Shown piece by piece: positions 40,479 to 53,112 of a stretch of DNA of 64,000 nt; positions within the stretch are counted from its first letter, which is position 1, and each line of letters begins with the position of its first letter. Source of the DNA: Agromyces soli (GTDB lineage Bacteria > Actinomycetota > Actinomycetes > Actinomycetales > Microbacteriaceae); the NCBI RefSeq assembly GCF_022811605.1, contig NZ_CP094533.1:930001-994000 (forward strand), written 5' to 3'. Under the pieces are notes generated by a model that was not told where the DNA came from, ran no database searches, and worked only from the letters and a program-made list of their open reading frames with translations. The position numbers were made by a program, and so were the translations under genes.

Positions 40479-41981
40479 CTAGTGCCCGAGCGCCGGCGCC
40501 TCCACGTGCGCGGCGCCGTCCGGGCCATCCGCGCTGTCCCTCGCGGGCGTGCGCACGAAGCACGCGAGCACGACCGCGGCCGAGGCGATGCAGGCACCGA
40601 TCAGGAAGGCGGTGTGCACACCGGCGTTCGTCGCGGCGACGGTGTCGGCCCCGGCCCGTGCGGCATCCGCCGTGCCGACCGACATGAGCGTGACGAAGAG
40701 CGCGGTGCCGGCCGCACCGGCGACCTGCTGCAGCGTGCTGACCGTCGCGCTGCCATGGGAGTAGAGCCGGCGAGGCAGCGAACCGAGCGCCGAGGTGAGC
40801 AGCGGGGTGAAGACGAACGCGAGGCCGAGGTTCAGCGCGACGTGCACGGCGATGATCCAGCCGATCGCGCTGTCCTGGCCGAAGGTCGCCATGCCCCAGA
40901 GCGCTCCGGTCGCGACGATCATGCCGGGGATGACGAGCGGCGTCGGCCCGAAGCGGTCGAACAGCGAACCGACGACCGGGGCCGCGACGCCCATGAGGAT
41001 GCCGCCGGGCAGCAGCATGAGGCCGACTGCGAGCGTGTCGAGCCCGAGCACCTGCTGGAGGTACATGGGCAGCAGGATGAGGGAGCCGAACAGCGCCGAC
41101 ATGACGACGACGACCAGCACCACCGCGATGCTGAACGATCGCGAGGTGAAGGTGCGCAGGTCGAGGAGCGCGGCGTCGGACTTCTGCAGCTGCAGCTGGC
41201 GGGCGACGAAGGCGCCGAGCGCCGCGGTGCCGACGACGAGCGGGATCCACACCGGCACGGGCGCGTGTCCGCTCGCGGACTCGCCGATGGAGCTCAGACC
41301 GAAGATCAGGCCGCCGAAGCCGAGCGCCGAGAGGATGACGGAGAGCACGTCGAAGCGCGCGTGCCGCGTCTCGGTGATGTTGCGCACCCAGATCGCGCCG
41401 AGGGCGATGGCGACGAGCGCGATGGGCAGCACGATCCAGAACATCCAGCGCCAGTCGAGCGCGGAGAGGATGATGCCGGAGACGGTGGGGCCGATCGCGG
41501 GGGCGACCGCGATGACGATGGAGATCACGCCCATCATGCGGCCGCGATGGGTCGGCGGCACGACGTTCAGCACCGTCGTGAACAGCAGCGGCATCATGAT
41601 CGCGGTGCCCGAGGCCTGCACGATGCGACCGGCGAGCAGCACCTCGAAGCCGGGGGCCACCGCGGCGATGAGCGTGCCGGCGGCGAACAGCGACATGGCC
41701 GTGAAGTAGAGGGAACGCAGCGGGAAGCGGGCGAGCAGGAACCCGGTCAGCGGGATCACGATCGCCATGGTGAGCAGGAAGCCGGTGGTGAGCCACTGCG
41801 CGGTCGCGGCGGAGATCTCGAGATCGATCATCAGGCTCGGCAGCGCGACGCCCATGATGGTCTCGTTGAGGATGACGACGAACGCCGAGGCGACGAGCAG
41901 GGCGATCACCGGTCCGGTGCGAGGCGGCGGGGTCTCGACGGTCGAGGTCGTGGCGGTGTCGGGGTGCTTCGCGAGAGTCAT
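40479..41981 (-). CDS. MFS drug:H+ antiporter, DHA2 (EmrB/QacA) type
   Basis: The 500-residue protein has fourteen predicted membrane helices. Motifs include FVVILNETIMGVALPSL with the helix 1 Asn/Glu, GFLLTMAIVIPLTGFLLARF and GRIVQASGTAIMMPL, typical of DHA2 exporters. It expels amphiphilic drugs or quaternary compounds; substrates are unknown. It is divergent from a TetR gene, the classic repressor-pump layout, with a TATATT -10 in the shared gap. Confidence 0.92.
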   Translation of the reverse strand: MTLAKHPDTATTSTVETPPPRTGPVIALLVASAFVVILNETIMGVALPSLMIDLEISAATAQWLTTGFLLTMAIVIPLTGFLLARFPLRSLYFTAMSLFAAGTLIAAVAPGFEVLLAGRIVQASGTAIMMPLLFTTVLNVVPPTHRGRMMGVISIVIAVAPAIGPTVSGIILSALDWRWMFWIVLPIALVAIALGAIWVRNITETRHARFDVLSVILSALGFGGLIFGLSSIGESASGHAPVPVWIPLVVGTAALGAFVARQLQLQKSDAALLDLRTFTSRSFSIAVVLVVVVMSALFGSLILLPMYLQQVLGLDTLAVGLMLLPGGILMGVAAPVVGSLFDRFGPTPLVIPGMIVATGALWGMATFGQDSAIGWIIAVHVALNLGLAFVFTPLLTSALGSLPRRLYSHGSATVSTLQQVAGAAGTALFVTLMSVGTADAARAGADTVAATNAGVHTAFLIGACIASAAVVLACFVRTPARDSADGPDGAAHVEAPALGH

Positions 41982-42044
41982 GGGTCCTTCGGTGGTGCAG
42001 GAGCGAACGGGTGAGCGGGCAGCACACCTGTGGGCCGCTCATCC

Positions 42045-42087
42045 AATATATGACAGAAACTGCCATTTTGGCGGAAAGTGAGAGAAT
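42045..42087. promoter_or_regulatory. Divergent MFS/tetR promoter region
   Basis: On the minus strand TATATT (42045-42050) is a strong -10 for the MFS gene. An imperfect dyad TGCCA-TTT-TGGCG (42061-42073) lies where its -35 should be and is a candidate TetR operator. GAGAAT (42082-42087) could be the -10 of a leaderless tetR transcript starting near 42094. Confidence 0.5.
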
Positions 42088-42093
42088 GGCATC

Positions 42094-42741
42094 GTGTCCG
42101 AGCACGCCGCCCATTCCGAAGCCCAGTCCGTCGGCCTGCGCGAACGACGCCGCCAGACGACCCGCCGTGAGCTCGCCGCCGCAGCGCTCGAGCTCTTCGA
42201 ACGCCAGGGCCTGCACGGCACGACCACCGACGACATCGCCCGGCTCGCGGGGATCTCGCCCCGCACCTTCTTCCGCTACGCCGAGACGAAGGAGCACGCG
42301 ATGTTCCTCGGCGACGACGGGTTCGAGGACTTCCTCGCCCAGGTCGCCACGGGCATCCGCGGCGGAGCCCGGCCGGTCGACGCCATCGAGGCGGCGCAGA
42401 TCGCCGTGCTGCGCGGCTTCGACGCCGAGTCGTCGGATCGTCAGCACGAGATGCTGCGCGTGCGGCGCCTGATCATCTCCGAACCGAGCCTGCTCTCGCT
42501 CGCACTGGCCGCCGATGCGGCGAAGGGCGAGTCGCTGCTCGAGGTGCTCACCACCGAGGCCCCCGACATCGGCGAGCTCGAGGCGCGCGCGCTCGTCGCG
42601 GCGCTGACCGCCACGATGCGGCTCGCCTTCGACGAGTGGGTGCGGCGTGCGGAAGCCGGCGAGACCGCCTCGGTGCACGCGCTGCACGAACATATCCAGC
42701 GCTCGTTGGTCGGGCACTTCTCGGAGCGCGCGAGCGGGTAG
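42094..42741 (+). CDS. TetR/AcrR family regulator of the MFS pump
   Basis: At 215 residues it has a TetR helix-turn-helix (about 18-65) with LHGTTTDDIARLAGISPRTFFRYAETKE (key part IARLAGISPRTFFRY). The ligand domain is helical and resembles actinobacterial TetR_C regulators with an ALVAALTATMRLAFDEWV segment. It starts at GTG 42094. Being divergent from the DHA2 exporter, it probably represses that gene and itself. Confidence 0.9.
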   Translation: MSEHAAHSEAQSVGLRERRRQTTRRELAAAALELFERQGLHGTTTDDIARLAGISPRTFFRYAETKEHAMFLGDDGFEDFLAQVATGIRGGARPVDAIEAAQIAVLRGFDAESSDRQHEMLRVRRLIISEPSLLSLALAADAAKGESLLEVLTTEAPDIGELEARALVAALTATMRLAFDEWVRRAEAGETASVHALHEHIQRSLVGHFSERASG

Positions 42742-42793
42742 CGGAGCTTCGCGATGGAGCTGAGGTTCTCGACGGAGCGAGCTCCTGATGGAG

Positions 42794-42866
42794 TGGAGCC
42801 TAGGAGAATCGAACTCCTGACATCCTGCTTGCAAAGCAGGCGCTCTACCAACTGAGCTAAGGCCCC
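42794..42866 (-). tRNA. tRNA-Ala (anticodon TGC)
   Basis: A 73-base cloverleaf reads GGGGCCT ... AGGCTCC with one G-T pair in the acceptor. The D-arm GCTCAGTTGGTAGAGC, anticodon stem CTGCT/AGCAG with TGC and T-arm AGGAGTTCGATTCTCCT are present. CCA is not encoded. Confidence 0.96.
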
Positions 42867-42907
42867 GGGCCGGTGGCGATGCCGCCGGTGAGTGTGGAGT
42901 TTTGGAG

Positions 42908-42981
42908 TGGGGATACGAGGACTTGAACCTCGGACCTCTTCGTTATCAGCGAAGCGCTCTAACCGCCTGAGCTATATCCCC
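42908..42981 (-). tRNA. tRNA-Ile (anticodon GAT)
   Basis: A 74-base cloverleaf with acceptor GGGGATA/TATCCCC, D-arm GCTCAGGCGGTTAGAGC, anticodon loop CTGATAA with GAT, and a T-arm CGAGGTTCAAGTCCTCG. CCA is not encoded. It lies just upstream of tRNA-Ala on the same strand, a pairing common near gyrA in actinobacteria. Confidence 0.96.
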
Positions 42982-43072
42982 GAATCGGTGCCGGCCCGTG
43001 AAGGCCGAAGGACAGCCTACCGGACCGTGCGCGAAACACCGAATCGGGCTGCGCACTGCCGGCACCGGTGGA

Positions 43073-43477
43073 TCAGTTGTTGGTGAAGCCCACCAGGATG
43101 CCGCCCGTGATCTTCACGCTGAGGTTGTAGAGCACGGCCATGATCGCGCCGAGCGCGGTCGTCACGACGAGGTTCAGCAGCGACACGACGATGGCGAAGC
43201 CCATCACGTTGCCGAGCGACAGGATCGCGGTGAGGTCGCCGCCCTGCCCGGCCACGTCGCGGACGAGCTCGTTGACCTTGCCGAAGATGCCGGTCGAGTT
43301 CAGCACCGTGTAGACGAGGAACGTCGCGACGATGTTCACGACCGCGAGGCAGACCGCGATCAGGAAGGACAGTTTCACGGCCGACCAGAAGTCGATGTAG
43401 ACCAGGCGCAGGCGGACCTGCTTGGCCGGGGCCTTGCGGCCGGACTTCTTGGCCAGCTTCTCGGCGACGCTACTCAT
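43073..43477 (-). CDS. DUF3566 membrane protein downstream of gyrA
   Basis: This 134-residue protein has two main membrane helices (about 35-60 and 95-120) and the VRLRLVYIDFWSAVKLSFL start of DUF3566, the family of mycobacterial Rv0007. It follows gyrA by 24 bases in the same direction, the conserved actinobacterial position. The function is unknown, though the family has been linked with envelope or division proteins. Confidence 0.9.
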   Translation of the reverse strand: MSSVAEKLAKKSGRKAPAKQVRLRLVYIDFWSAVKLSFLIAVCLAVVNIVATFLVYTVLNSTGIFGKVNELVRDVAGQGGDLTAILSLGNVMGFAIVVSLLNLVVTTALGAIMAVLYNLSVKITGGILVGFTNN

Positions 43478-43501
43478 CGGTGGTGATTCTCCCTTAGGCG
43501 G

Positions 43502-46090
43502 TTACTCGGCGTCCGTCGACTCCACCGACTCTTCGGTTTCCTCGTCGAGGTTCCTCTCTGAATTCTTCGCGATCGCGATGATGCGGTCCTCGTTCGCGAA
43601 CTTCGCGAACACGACGCCCATCGTATCCCGGCCCTTGGCCGGGACTTCGGCGACATGGGAGCGTACCACCTTGCCACTGGCAAGAACCACAAGGACCTCG
43701 TCGCTGCGGGAGACCATGAGGGCGCCGGCGAGATCGCCGCGGTCCTCGGAGAGCTTCGCCACCTTGATGCCGAGCCCGCCGCGGTTCTGCTTGCGGTACT
43801 CCTCGATCCGGGTGCGCTTGGCGTAGCCGCCCTCGGTGACCACGAAGACGTACGCGTCGCTCGGGCTGAGCTTCTGCCCCGCGGCATCCTCCGGGGCATC
43901 CGCCACGTCGTCGTCATCGGAGGAGGGGACGACGGATGCCGCGAGCAGCGCGTCCCCGTCGCGGAACGACATGCCCTTGACGCCGGACGTCGCCCGGCCC
44001 ATCGGCCGGAGCGCCTCGTCGGTCGCCTCGAAGCGGAGCGACATGCCCTTCTGCGAGACGAGCAGGATCTCGTCGGTCTCGTTGGCGAGCATCGCGGAGA
44101 CGAGTTCGTCGCCCTCGCGGAGGTTGATCGCGATGACGCCGCGCGAGCGGTTGGTGTCGTAGGCGGCGAGCTCGGTCTTCTTGACGAGGCCGTCGCGCGT
44201 GGCGAGCACCAGGTAGGTGGCCACCTGGTAGTCGCGGATGTCGACGATCTCGGCGATCTGCTCGTCGGGCTGCATCTCGAGCAGGTTCGCGACGTGCTGG
44301 CCCTTGGCGTCGCGGCCGGCCTCGAGGATCTCGTACGTCTTCGCCCGGTAGACGCGGCCCATGTTCGTGAAGAACAGCAGCCAGTGGTGCGTCGTCGTGA
44401 CGAAGAAGTGGTCGACCACGTCGTCGGCGCGGAGCTGCGCGCCCTTCACGCCCTTGCCGCCGCGGTGCTGCGAGCGGTAGTTGTCGCTGCGGGTGCGCTT
44501 GATGTAGCCGCCGCGCGTGACGGTGACGACCATCTCCTCTTCGGGGATCAGGTCTTCGACCGACATGTCGCCGTCGAAACCCGGCATGATGTGCGTGCGC
44601 CGGTCGTCGCCGAACTTCGCGACGATCTCGGTGAGCTCCTCGGAGATGATGGTGCGCTGGCGCCCCTCGTCGGCGAGGATCGCGAGGTACTCGGCGATCT
44701 CGAGCTCGAGCTGCGCGAGGCGGTCGATGATCTTCTGCCGCTCGAGGGCCGCGAGGCGGCGCAGCTGCATGGTGAGGATCGCGTCGGCCTGCAGCTGGTC
44801 GACCCCGAGCAGGTTCATCAGGCCGGTGCGGGCCTCGTCGACGTCGGGCGAGCGGCGGATGAGCGCGATGACCTCGTCGAGCGCGTCGAGCGCCTTCACG
44901 TAGCCGCGCTGGATGTGCGCGTCGGCCTCGGCCTTCTTCAGGCGGAAGCTCGTGCGGCGCACGATCACGTCGATCTGGTGCGCGATCCAGTGCGTGATGA
45001 AGCCGTCGATCGAGAGCGTGCGCGGCACGCCGTCGACGATCGCGAGCATGTTCGCGCCGAAGTTCTCCTGCAGCTGGGTGTGCTTGTAGAGGTTGTTCAG
45101 CACGACCTTCGCGACCGCGTCGCGCTTCAGCACGAGCACGAGCCGCTGGCCGGTGCGGCCGGAGGTCTCGTCGCGGATGTCGGCGATGCCGGCGAGCTTG
45201 CCGTCCTTGACGAGCTCGGCGATCTTCACCGCGAGGTTGTCGGGGTTCACCTGGTACGGCAGCTCGGTGACGACGAGGCAGGTGCGACCCTGGATCTCCT
45301 CGACGCTGACGACCGCGCGCATCGTGATCGAGCCGCGACCCGTGCGGTAGGCGTCGTGGATGCCCTTGACGCCCAGGATCTGCGCGCCGGTCGGGAAGTC
45401 CGGTCCCTTGATGCGCTCCATGAGCGCCTGCTGCAGCTCTTCGTGCGAGGCATCCGGGTGCTCGAGCGCCCAGAGCGCGCCCTCGGAGACCTCGCGCAGG
45501 TTGTGCGGCGGGATGTTCGTGGCCATGCCGACCGCGATGCCGACCGAGCCGTTGACGAGCAGGTTCGGGAATCGCGCCGGGAGCACCGTGGGCTCCTGGG
45601 TGCGACCGTCGTAGTTGTCCTGGAAGTCGACGGTCTCTTCCTCGATGTCGCGCACCATCTCGAGGGCGAGCGGCGACATCTTGGTCTCGGTGTACCGGTG
45701 GGCGGCAGCGCCGTCGTTGCCGGGAGAGCCGAAGTTGCCCTGGCCGAGGGCGAGCGGGTAGCGCAGCGACCACGGCTGCACGAGGCGCACGAGCGCGTCG
45801 TAGACCGAGCTGTCGCCGTGCGGGTGGAACTGGCCCATGACGTCGCCGATGACGCGCGTGCACTTCGAGAACGCGCGGTCGGGGCGGTAGCCGCCGTCGT
45901 ACATCGTGTAGATGACGCGGCGGTGCACCGGCTTCAGGCCGTCGCGGACGTCGGGCAGCGCGCGCCCGACGATCACGCTCATCGCGTAGTCGAGGTACGA
46001 GCGCTGCATCTCCAGCTGCAGATCGACCTGGTCGATCTTGCCGTGGTTGTGCTCGCCGTCTGCGGCTTCGGTGCTGAATTCGTCAGTCAT
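43502..46090 (-). CDS. gyrA: DNA gyrase subunit A
   Basis: The 862-residue subunit has the breakage-reunion domain, with catalytic Tyr133 in HRYTE, and a C-terminal six-bladed domain with the GyrA-box-like QHRGGKG. It introduces negative supercoils together with GyrB. The quinolone-resistance segment reads [10 protein letters not shown] (89-98), with Ser94, Ser95 and Asp98 unchanged at the positions usually mutated. The C-terminus is Asp/Glu-rich. It follows gyrB by 55 bases. Confidence 0.98.
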   Translation of the reverse strand: MTDEFSTEAADGEHNHGKIDQVDLQLEMQRSYLDYAMSVIVGRALPDVRDGLKPVHRRVIYTMYDGGYRPDRAFSKCTRVIGDVMGQFHPHGDSSVYDALVRLVQPWSLRYPLALGQGNFGSPGNDGAAAHRYTETKMSPLALEMVRDIEEETVDFQDNYDGRTQEPTVLPARFPNLLVNGSVGIAVGMATNIPPHNLREVSEGALWALEHPDASHEELQQALMERIKGPDFPTGAQILGVKGIHDAYRTGRGSITMRAVVSVEEIQGRTCLVVTELPYQVNPDNLAVKIAELVKDGKLAGIADIRDETSGRTGQRLVLVLKRDAVAKVVLNNLYKHTQLQENFGANMLAIVDGVPRTLSIDGFITHWIAHQIDVIVRRTSFRLKKAEADAHIQRGYVKALDALDEVIALIRRSPDVDEARTGLMNLLGVDQLQADAILTMQLRRLAALERQKIIDRLAQLELEIAEYLAILADEGRQRTIISEELTEIVAKFGDDRRTHIMPGFDGDMSVEDLIPEEEMVVTVTRGGYIKRTRSDNYRSQHRGGKGVKGAQLRADDVVDHFFVTTTHHWLLFFTNMGRVYRAKTYEILEAGRDAKGQHVANLLEMQPDEQIAEIVDIRDYQVATYLVLATRDGLVKKTELAAYDTNRSRGVIAINLREGDELVSAMLANETDEILLVSQKGMSLRFEATDEALRPMGRATSGVKGMSFRDGDALLAASVVPSSDDDDVADAPEDAAGQKLSPSDAYVFVVTEGGYAKRTRIEEYRKQNRGGLGIKVAKLSEDRGDLAGALMVSRSDEVLVVLASGKVVRSHVAEVPAKGRDTMGVVFAKFANEDRIIAIAKNSERNLDEETEESVESTDAE

Positions 46091-46145
46091 GTCTTCTCGT
46101 CGATTCGAACTGCTCGCGGATCGCGCGCCGGGTCACGGTGCGCGC

Positions 46146-48287
<2,142 letters not shown>

Positions 48288-48773
48288 TCAGCCGTAGGTG
48301 TCGCGCGGACCGCGGCCTGGAACCGATCTGGGACCGCGTTTCCAGGTGGGGGCGTCCGGCCCCTGGAACCGGATCGATTCCACCCCGGCGCCGGGGTGCA
48401 CCTCGGCGATGCGCGCGAGCAGCTGCTGGCGCATCAGCCGCAGCTGCGTGGCCCAGGCCGTGGAATCGCAGCGCACCTGCAGCGTGCCGCCCTCGATCGC
48501 GATCGGCTCGGAGTGCTGCGCCGTCTCCTCACCGGCGATGTCGCGCCAGGTGGTCAGCAGGTCGGCCTGCGAGAGCGGACCGCTCCAGCCGAGCTGCGAG
48601 GAGAGCTGATCGATCGCCGTGCCGAGGGGGCGGGGGTCGCGACCAGGGGTGAACGGCTCGCTGCCGGAGGTCTCGCGGGTGCGGCGCGCGCGGCCGGGAC
48701 GGTACCGCGTCTCGCCGCCGAAGATCTCGCGGAAGTGCTGGTAGACCCGGATGGCCTCGGAGGCGTCGCTCAT
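48288..48773 (-). CDS. DciA-like DUF721 protein
   Basis: The 161-residue protein has a central DUF721 domain (about 48-135: [22 protein letters not shown] and [16 protein letters not shown], each a family feature). DUF721/DciA proteins load the replicative helicase in bacteria that lack DnaC or DnaI. The N-terminal part is basic and Arg-rich. The ATG overlaps the recF stop (ATGA), continuing the dnaN-recF-dciA-gyrB order of actinobacterial origins. Confidence 0.9.
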   Translation of the reverse strand: MSDASEAIRVYQHFREIFGGETRYRPGRARRTRETSGSEPFTPGRDPRPLGTAIDQLSSQLGWSGPLSQADLLTTWRDIAGEETAQHSEPIAIEGGTLQVRCDSTAWATQLRLMRQQLLARIAEVHPGAGVESIRFQGPDAPTWKRGPRSVPGRGPRDTYG

Positions 48774-50035
48774 GCCTTCGCCTCTTCTTCGTCAGCGGCG
48801 GGGACGGGAACGGCTGCCGGCGCGTTCGCCGGCGCGTCGACGATGCGGCCCGCGTCGATGTGCACGATCGTCGCGGTGAGCGGCTCGGGCACGTCTTCGA
48901 GCACCGCCGCGGTGACGAGCACCTGCTCGTAGCCGCCGATCGCCGCGGCCAGTCGTTCCCGCCGCAGGCGGTCGAGTTCGGCGAAGACGTCGTCGAGCAC
49001 GAGCACCGGGTCGCCGGTGGCCGAGTCGCGGCGCAGCAGCTCGGCGGCGGCGAGCCGGAGCGCGAGGGCGAACGACCAGGACTCGCCATGACTCGCGTAG
49101 CCCTTGGCCGGCAGGCCGTTGAGCAGCAGCAGCACGTCGTCGCGATGCGGGCCGGCGAGCGTCACGCCGCGCTCGAGCTCCTTGCGGCGGAGCCCGCGGA
49201 GCGCGGCGGCGAAGCGGTCGGCGGTGGGCACCGCGGGAGAAGTCGCGGCGGAGCCCACGGCGGATGCCTCGGCCGAGGCATCCGCGCCGTCGCCCCGCGG
49301 TGCCGGGCGCGGCTCGTCGTCGTCATCGGCGACCGCGCCGTCGATGGAGAGCACCGGCTGCAGCGAGGGCCCGTGGTCGGCGTCGACGATCGAGTGGTAC
49401 GCGGCCGCGAGCGGCTCGGCGAGTTCAGCGACGAGTGCGAGCCGCTGGTCGATGAGCTCGGCGCCCAGGGCGACGAGCCGCTCGTCCCAGATGTCGAGCG
49501 TGGTGAGCTTGTCGGCCCCCAGCCCCCGCGCGCGGGCGCTCTTGAGCAGGGTGTTGCGCTGCCGGAGCACCCGGTCGTAGTCGCTCATGACGCCCGCGAG
49601 CCGGGGCGAGCGCTGCACGAGCAGTTCGTCGAGCATGCGCCGGCGCACGCCGGGCTCGCCGCGCACGATGGCGAGGTCCTCGGGCGCGAACAGCACGGTG
49701 TGCGCGTAGCGCGGCAGCTCGCGGGTCTTGACCGGCGAGCGGTTGAGCTGCGCGCGGTTCGCGCCCTGCCGGTTGAGCTGCAGCTCGAGGAGGAGCTGTC
49801 GGTCGCCGTGCACGAGGAGGGCCCGGACGATGGCCGACTCGGCCCCGGCCCGGACCAGCGCCTGGTCGCCGGAGACCCGGTGCGAGCCGAGGGTCGCGAG
49901 GTAGCCGATCGACTCGACGAGGTTGGTCTTGCCCTGGCCGTTGCGGCCCACGAGCACGGTGGCCCCCGGCCCGAGCTCGAGCTCGGCGCGCTCGTAGTTG
50001 CGGAAGTCGGTGAGGGAGAGGCGGGCGACGTGCAC
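48770..50035 (-). CDS. recF: DNA repair protein RecF
   Basis: RecF (421 residues) is an SMC-like ATPase that loads RecA at single-strand gaps. [12 protein letters not shown] is the Walker A motif (about 30-37), and LDDVFAELD is the Walker B/D-loop. GTG 50035 gives the usual [14 protein letters not shown] start, with AGGAG eight bases upstream; GTG 50044 is an alternative. An acidic and Ala/Ser-rich stretch (about 233-272, with ADDDDEP) is inserted before the signature region and makes the protein longer than most RecF. It overlaps dciA by four bases. Confidence 0.96.
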   Translation of the reverse strand: MHVARLSLTDFRNYERAELELGPGATVLVGRNGQGKTNLVESIGYLATLGSHRVSGDQALVRAGAESAIVRALLVHGDRQLLLELQLNRQGANRAQLNRSPVKTRELPRYAHTVLFAPEDLAIVRGEPGVRRRMLDELLVQRSPRLAGVMSDYDRVLRQRNTLLKSARARGLGADKLTTLDIWDERLVALGAELIDQRLALVAELAEPLAAAYHSIVDADHGPSLQPVLSIDGAVADDDDEPRPAPRGDGADASAEASAVGSAATSPAVPTADRFAAALRGLRRKELERGVTLAGPHRDDVLLLLNGLPAKGYASHGESWSFALALRLAAAELLRRDSATGDPVLVLDDVFAELDRLRRERLAAAIGGYEQVLVTAAVLEDVPEPLTATIVHIDAGRIVDAPANAPAAVPVPAADEEEAKA

Positions 50036-50099
50036 CGGCACCACTCCTCTCGCTCGACCTCCGTCTACGGTACCCGCGACCGCCGACAGCGGCGCGGGA

Positions 50100-51251
50100 T
50101 CAGCGCAGCAGCAGGTTCGGCTGCAGCAGGTACCGGTAGCTGTCGCTGCCGGCCTGCTCGCGCGAGGTCTGGCTGGTGATGAGCACGGGCCCCGGCTTGT
50201 TCGGGTTCTCGGTCTTCGTGAACGAGACGCGCACGAACTCGGAGTGCACCGCGCCGAGGCCGTCGAGGAGGAACTGCGGCTTCAGCGACACGACGGTCTC
50301 GTCACCGGTGAGGATGGCGTCGATCGACTCGGAGGCCTGGGCCTGCTCGCTGCCGATCGCCTCGAGGGTGAGCCCGTCGGGCGTGAACGAGTAGCGGAGG
50401 GCGGCCTCGCGCTCGAGCACGAGGGCGACACGGCGGGTCGCCTCGATGAGCTCGGCGGTGTTCACCACGGCGTAGTTGTCGACGACCTCCGGGAAGAGCC
50501 GGCGCACGGGCGGGAAGTTGCCCTTGATGAGCAGGCTCGTGACGGTCTTCCTGTCGGCGCTGAAGGCGATGAGCTCGCGGTCGTCGCGGCTCGTGATCGA
50601 GACCGAGATCGTGCCGGAGTGGCCGAAGGTCTTGCCGACCTCCTGCAGGGTGCGGGCCGGGACGAGCGCGGTGAGCGCCTCCTCGGCGGTGGCGACGGAG
50701 CCGCCGTCCCAGTCGATCTCGCGCACGGCGACGCGGTAGCGGTCCGTCGCGACGAGGCCGAGGCTGTTCTCGCGGACTTCGAGCTGCACGCCCGTGATGA
50801 CCGGGGTGACGTCGTCGCGGGAGGCGGCGACGGCGACCTGCGCGACGGCGGCCGCGAACTCCTCGGCGGGGACGACGCCGGACTGGTCGCCGATCTCCGG
50901 GATGGAGGGGTACTCCTCGACCGGCATCGACAGCAGCGTGAAGCTCGCCGAGCCGCAGCTGACCTGGATGCGGTTCTCTTCGGTGGCGATGCGCACCGGG
51001 GCGTTCGGCAGCCGGCCGGCGATCTCGGCGAGGAGACGGCCGGAGACGAGCACGGTGCCCGGCTGCTCGACGTCGGCCTGGATCTCGGTCTGGCTGGAGA
51101 CCTCGTAATCGAAGGAGGAGAGGACGAGCCCGTCTTCGTTCGCCTGGATCAGGACGCCGGAGAGGATGGGCAGCGTCGTCCGCTGCGGGAGCAGCTTGAC
51201 CGCGAACGACACGGCCTCGCTGAAGACGTCGCGGTTGACCTGGAACTTCAC
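50100..51251 (-). CDS. dnaN: DNA polymerase III beta sliding clamp
   Basis: The 383-residue protein is a three-domain clamp, beginning [16 protein letters not shown] and containing [11 protein letters not shown] and the C-terminal region with [20 protein letters not shown] (parts [13 protein letters not shown]). It encircles DNA and tethers the polymerase. The start is GTG 51251 with AGGAGAGCC upstream; the frame continues further upstream without a ribosome site. It lies between the origin region and recF. Confidence 0.98.
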   Translation of the reverse strand: MKFQVNRDVFSEAVSFAVKLLPQRTTLPILSGVLIQANEDGLVLSSFDYEVSSQTEIQADVEQPGTVLVSGRLLAEIAGRLPNAPVRIATEENRIQVSCGSASFTLLSMPVEEYPSIPEIGDQSGVVPAEEFAAAVAQVAVAASRDDVTPVITGVQLEVRENSLGLVATDRYRVAVREIDWDGGSVATAEEALTALVPARTLQEVGKTFGHSGTISVSITSRDDRELIAFSADRKTVTSLLIKGNFPPVRRLFPEVVDNYAVVNTAELIEATRRVALVLEREAALRYSFTPDGLTLEAIGSEQAQASESIDAILTGDETVVSLKPQFLLDGLGAVHSEFVRVSFTKTENPNKPGPVLITSQTSREQAGSDSYRYLLQPNLLLR

Positions 51252-51693
51252 GGCTCTCCTGTCGTCATGGCGCGTGCTCCGCACGACCGTGCCCTCCCGC
51301 GTCGGTGGACGCGGGTTCCCATGCTATCGAGCGACCTTCGAGGCATCCACACCGTCAGGTTGTCGAATGCCCGTCGATGAACACTTAAGTCTCTTAACGG
51401 TGTTAACCGCTGTGGAAACTGTGGATGGTGTTCGGAGATCCGCGGAGTGATGCCGATCGGAGCCCATTCGATCTGTGCACACCGTGTGGGAATCGCCGAG
51501 GGGACACTGAACGGCGTGCAGGGACGAATTCGGGTTGTGCACAGGGCGAGCTCGCGTCTCAACAGCTGGGAGCCGGTTGCTCGTTAACAATCCACAGGCT
51601 TTCCACAATTGTGGGGAACGCCCCGAACGGCCCGCAGAACGGCGCCTGCGGGCGCCGCGAGGCATCCCTCGAACCCCTCGCGACGACCGGAAC
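51252..51693. other. Probable oriC, dnaA-dnaN intergenic region
   Basis: The 442-base gap holds imperfect DnaA boxes: GTTTCCACA (minus, 51411-51419), CCATCCACA (minus, 51420-51428), ATTCCCACA (minus, 51485-51493), TTGTGCACA (51535-51543), CAATCCACA (51588-51596), CTTTCCACA (51599-51607) and TTCCCCACA (minus, 51610-51618). An AT-richer stretch at 51380-51410 (CTTAAG, TTAACGG, GTTAACC) could be the unwinding element. Position, flanking genes and switch in gene direction are those of a typical actinobacterial origin. None of the boxes is a perfect TTATCCACA. Confidence 0.82.
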
Positions 51694-53112
51694 TCAGCGG
51701 TAGCGCGCGGTCTGCTTGATGCGGGCGGTGAGCTCGGTGACCTGGTTGTAGATCGAGCGGCGCTCCTTCATGAGCTCCGAGATCTTCTTGTTCGCGTACA
51801 TCACGGTCGTGTGGTCGCGGTTGCCGAACAGCTGCCCGATCTTCGGCAGCGACAGGCTCGTCAGCTCGCGGCAGAGGTACATCGCGATCTGCCGGGCCGT
51901 GGCGACGGCCTGCGAACGGCTCGAGCCGTAGAGGTCGTCGACGGTGAGCTTGAAGTAGTCCGCCGTCGCCGTGATGATATCGACCGGCGCGATCACGTTG
52001 TCGGAGTCGTCGGTGATGAGGTCCTTCAGCACCGTCTGCACGAGCGGCATGTCGACCGGCGTGCGGTTCAGGCTCGCGAACGCCGTGACGCGGATCAGGG
52101 TGCCCTCGAGCTCGCGGATGTTGCTCGAGACCTTCGACGCCATGTACTCGAGGATGTCGTCGGGCACCTGCAGCCGCTCGGACTGCGCCTTCTTGCGGAG
52201 GATCGCGATGCGGGTCTCGAGGTCGGGCGCCTGCACGTCGGTGATGAGGCCCCACTCGAAGCGGCTGCGCATGCGGTCCTCGAAGCCGGTGAGGTGCTTC
52301 GGCGGCACGTCGCTCGTGATCACGACCTGCTTGTTGTGGTCGTGCAGCGTGTTGAAGGTGTGGAAGAACGCCTCCTGCGTCTCCGCCTTGCCCTGCAGGA
52401 ACTGGATGTCGTCGATCAGCAGGATGTCGATGTTGCGGTAGCGCTGCTGGAACAGCGAGCCGCGGTTGTTCGCGATCGAGTTGATGAAGTCGTTCGTGAA
52501 CTCCTCGCTCGACACGTAGCGCACGCGGATGCCGGGATAGAGGCTCATCGCGTAGTGGCCGATGGCGTGCAGGAGGTGCGTCTTGCCGAGACCGGAGTCG
52601 CCGTAGATGAAGAGCGGGTTGTAGGCCTTGGCCGGCGCCTCGGCCACGGCGACGGCGGCCGCGTGCGCGAAGCGGTTCGACTGGCCGATGACGAAGCTGT
52701 CGAAGGAGTACTTCGGGTTCAGCCGCGAGTCGCGCGGGCGGTCCTGCGGGGAGCTCTCGAAGACGGCTGGCGGGGCGGCGTGCAGTTCGACGGGCTCCGC
52801 GTACTCGTCGCCCGCCCCCTGCGGCTCGGCCGGGCGGATCTCCTCGAGCTCGGGGTTCACGACGACGTAGAAGGAGGTCACCGCGGACGGCACGTCGAGC
52901 TCCGACATCGCGGCGAGCAGGGGCACCCGCATCCGCTGGTTGAGCATGCTCGCCGTGAACTCGTTCGGCACCTCGAGATAGAAGGTGCCGGCCGCGATGC
53001 CCTTCGGCTCGACGAGGTTGAGGAAGCCCTGCAGCATGGGGGTGATCGCGTCGTCGTGCGAGAGTCGCTCGAGCACCGTCGCCCACGTCTCGGAAATGGG
53101 CTGTTCCGTCAT
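51694..53112 (-). CDS. dnaA: Chromosomal replication initiator DnaA
   Basis: The 472-residue protein has the four DnaA domains: N-terminal helicase-binding (1-85), a short acidic linker, AAA+ ATPase with GDSGLGKTHLL and LLIDDIQFLQGK, and a C-terminal DNA-binding domain with DHTTVMYANKKI. It starts at ATG 53112 with GGGGAGC upstream; the frame extends further to 53361 but without a start signal. The linker is shorter than in Streptomyces. It opens the origin next to it. Confidence 0.98.
   Translation of the reverse strand: MTEQPISETWATVLERLSHDDAITPMLQGFLNLVEPKGIAAGTFYLEVPNEFTASMLNQRMRVPLLAAMSELDVPSAVTSFYVVVNPELEEIRPAEPQGAGDEYAEPVELHAAPPAVFESSPQDRPRDSRLNPKYSFDSFVIGQSNRFAHAAAVAVAEAPAKAYNPLFIYGDSGLGKTHLLHAIGHYAMSLYPGIRVRYVSSEEFTNDFINSIANNRGSLFQQRYRNIDILLIDDIQFLQGKAETQEAFFHTFNTLHDHNKQVVITSDVPPKHLTGFEDRMRSRFEWGLITDVQAPDLETRIAILRKKAQSERLQVPDDILEYMASKVSSNIRELEGTLIRVTAFASLNRTPVDMPLVQTVLKDLITDDSDNVIAPVDIITATADYFKLTVDDLYGSSRSQAVATARQIAMYLCRELTSLSLPKIGQLFGNRDHTTVMYANKKISELMKERRSIYNQVTELTARIKQTARYR

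Noticed and set aside
43770-45900. Possible quinolone-resistance change in gyrA
   Set aside because: [10 protein letters not shown] has Ser and Asp at the usual positions, so no resistance change is visible.
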